Assembly: GCA_012274165.1 (NCBI GenBank)
Contig: JAAPAA010000169.1
Location: 1-6,884, forward strand
DNA length: 6,884 nt
Source: Thiobacillaceae bacterium
GTDB lineage: Bacteria > Pseudomonadota > Gammaproteobacteria > Burkholderiales > Thiobacillaceae
Reading direction: 5' to 3'
Position numbers and translations under genes: made by a program. A model generated the notes under the pieces. That model was given only the letters and a program-made list of their open reading frames with translations. It had not been told where the DNA came from and made no database searches. Position 1 is the stretch's first letter; every line of letters starts with the position of its first letter. This document shows positions 6,828-6,884 of the stretch, piece after piece.

Positions 6828-6884
6828 CGCTGGAGGACGTGCTGCAAGAGCTAATCCAGCGGCTCGGTTCCGGCGGCGATGCCA
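6824..6884 (+). CDS. Start of downstream gene, cut by window edge
   Basis: An ATG overlaps the preceding stop in an ATGA arrangement and opens a frame that runs to the right edge, giving 20 residues (MTLEDVLQELIQRLGSGGDA). The beginning is an amphipathic helix followed by a Gly-rich turn. GAGGA lies 12 bases upstream, a little far for a ribosome site, so coupling to the preceding gene is likely. Too little is visible to assign a family. Confidence 0.6.
   Translation, partial: MTLEDVLQELIQRLGSGGDA

Noticed and set aside
1..6884. CRISPR array, tRNA or rRNA genes, insertion sequence
   Set aside because: No regularly spaced direct repeats, no cloverleaf or rRNA-like sequence, and no transposase were seen.

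Overview
The window is GC-rich proteobacterial DNA. The P4-type integrase and a CTG-N10-CAG LexA box suggest a beta- or gammaproteobacterium, for example Burkholderia- or Pseudomonas-like; the genus cannot be fixed from the sequence. It looks like the integrase end of a genomic island followed by defence-type cargo, all read on the + strand.

Layout: (1) 2-967, the C-terminal three quarters of a P4-family tyrosine integrase, cut by the left edge. (2) 968-1351, a 384-base gap without a convincing gene. (3) 1352-5339, a tight five-gene operon with junctions of +2, +2, -14 and -4 bases. It encodes a single-domain multiubiquitin-type ubiquitin-like protein ending in a bare glycine, an E2/UBC-fold protein, a fusion of a JAB/JAMM deconjugase with a ThiF/E1 adenylyltransferase, a 500-residue protein with a kinase/phosphotransferase (APH-like) domain behind a Rossmann/receiver-like N-terminal domain, and a small DUF6527-type protein with four cysteines. 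(4) 5340-5636, a gap holding a near-consensus LexA (SOS) box at 5514-5533. (5) 5637-6827, an unrecognised 396-residue protein. (6) From 6824, the start of another gene, coupled by an ATGA overlap and cut by the right edge.

How the operon probably works: the E1 domain adenylates the C-terminal Gly of the Ubl, the E2-like protein takes part in transfer to a target, and the JAMM domain removes the Ubl. Both the E1 and the E2 appear to lack a cysteine at the usual catalytic position, so transfer may not use the standard thioester relay. The kinase-like protein sits between E1-JAB and DUF6527 and is the least expected component. It could modify the Ubl, the conjugation enzymes or a target, or act as the effector. 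Related bacterial Ubl operons (Bil, Bub, type II CBASS) are linked to phage defence, and the neighbouring integrase fits that, but function here is inferred and not shown.
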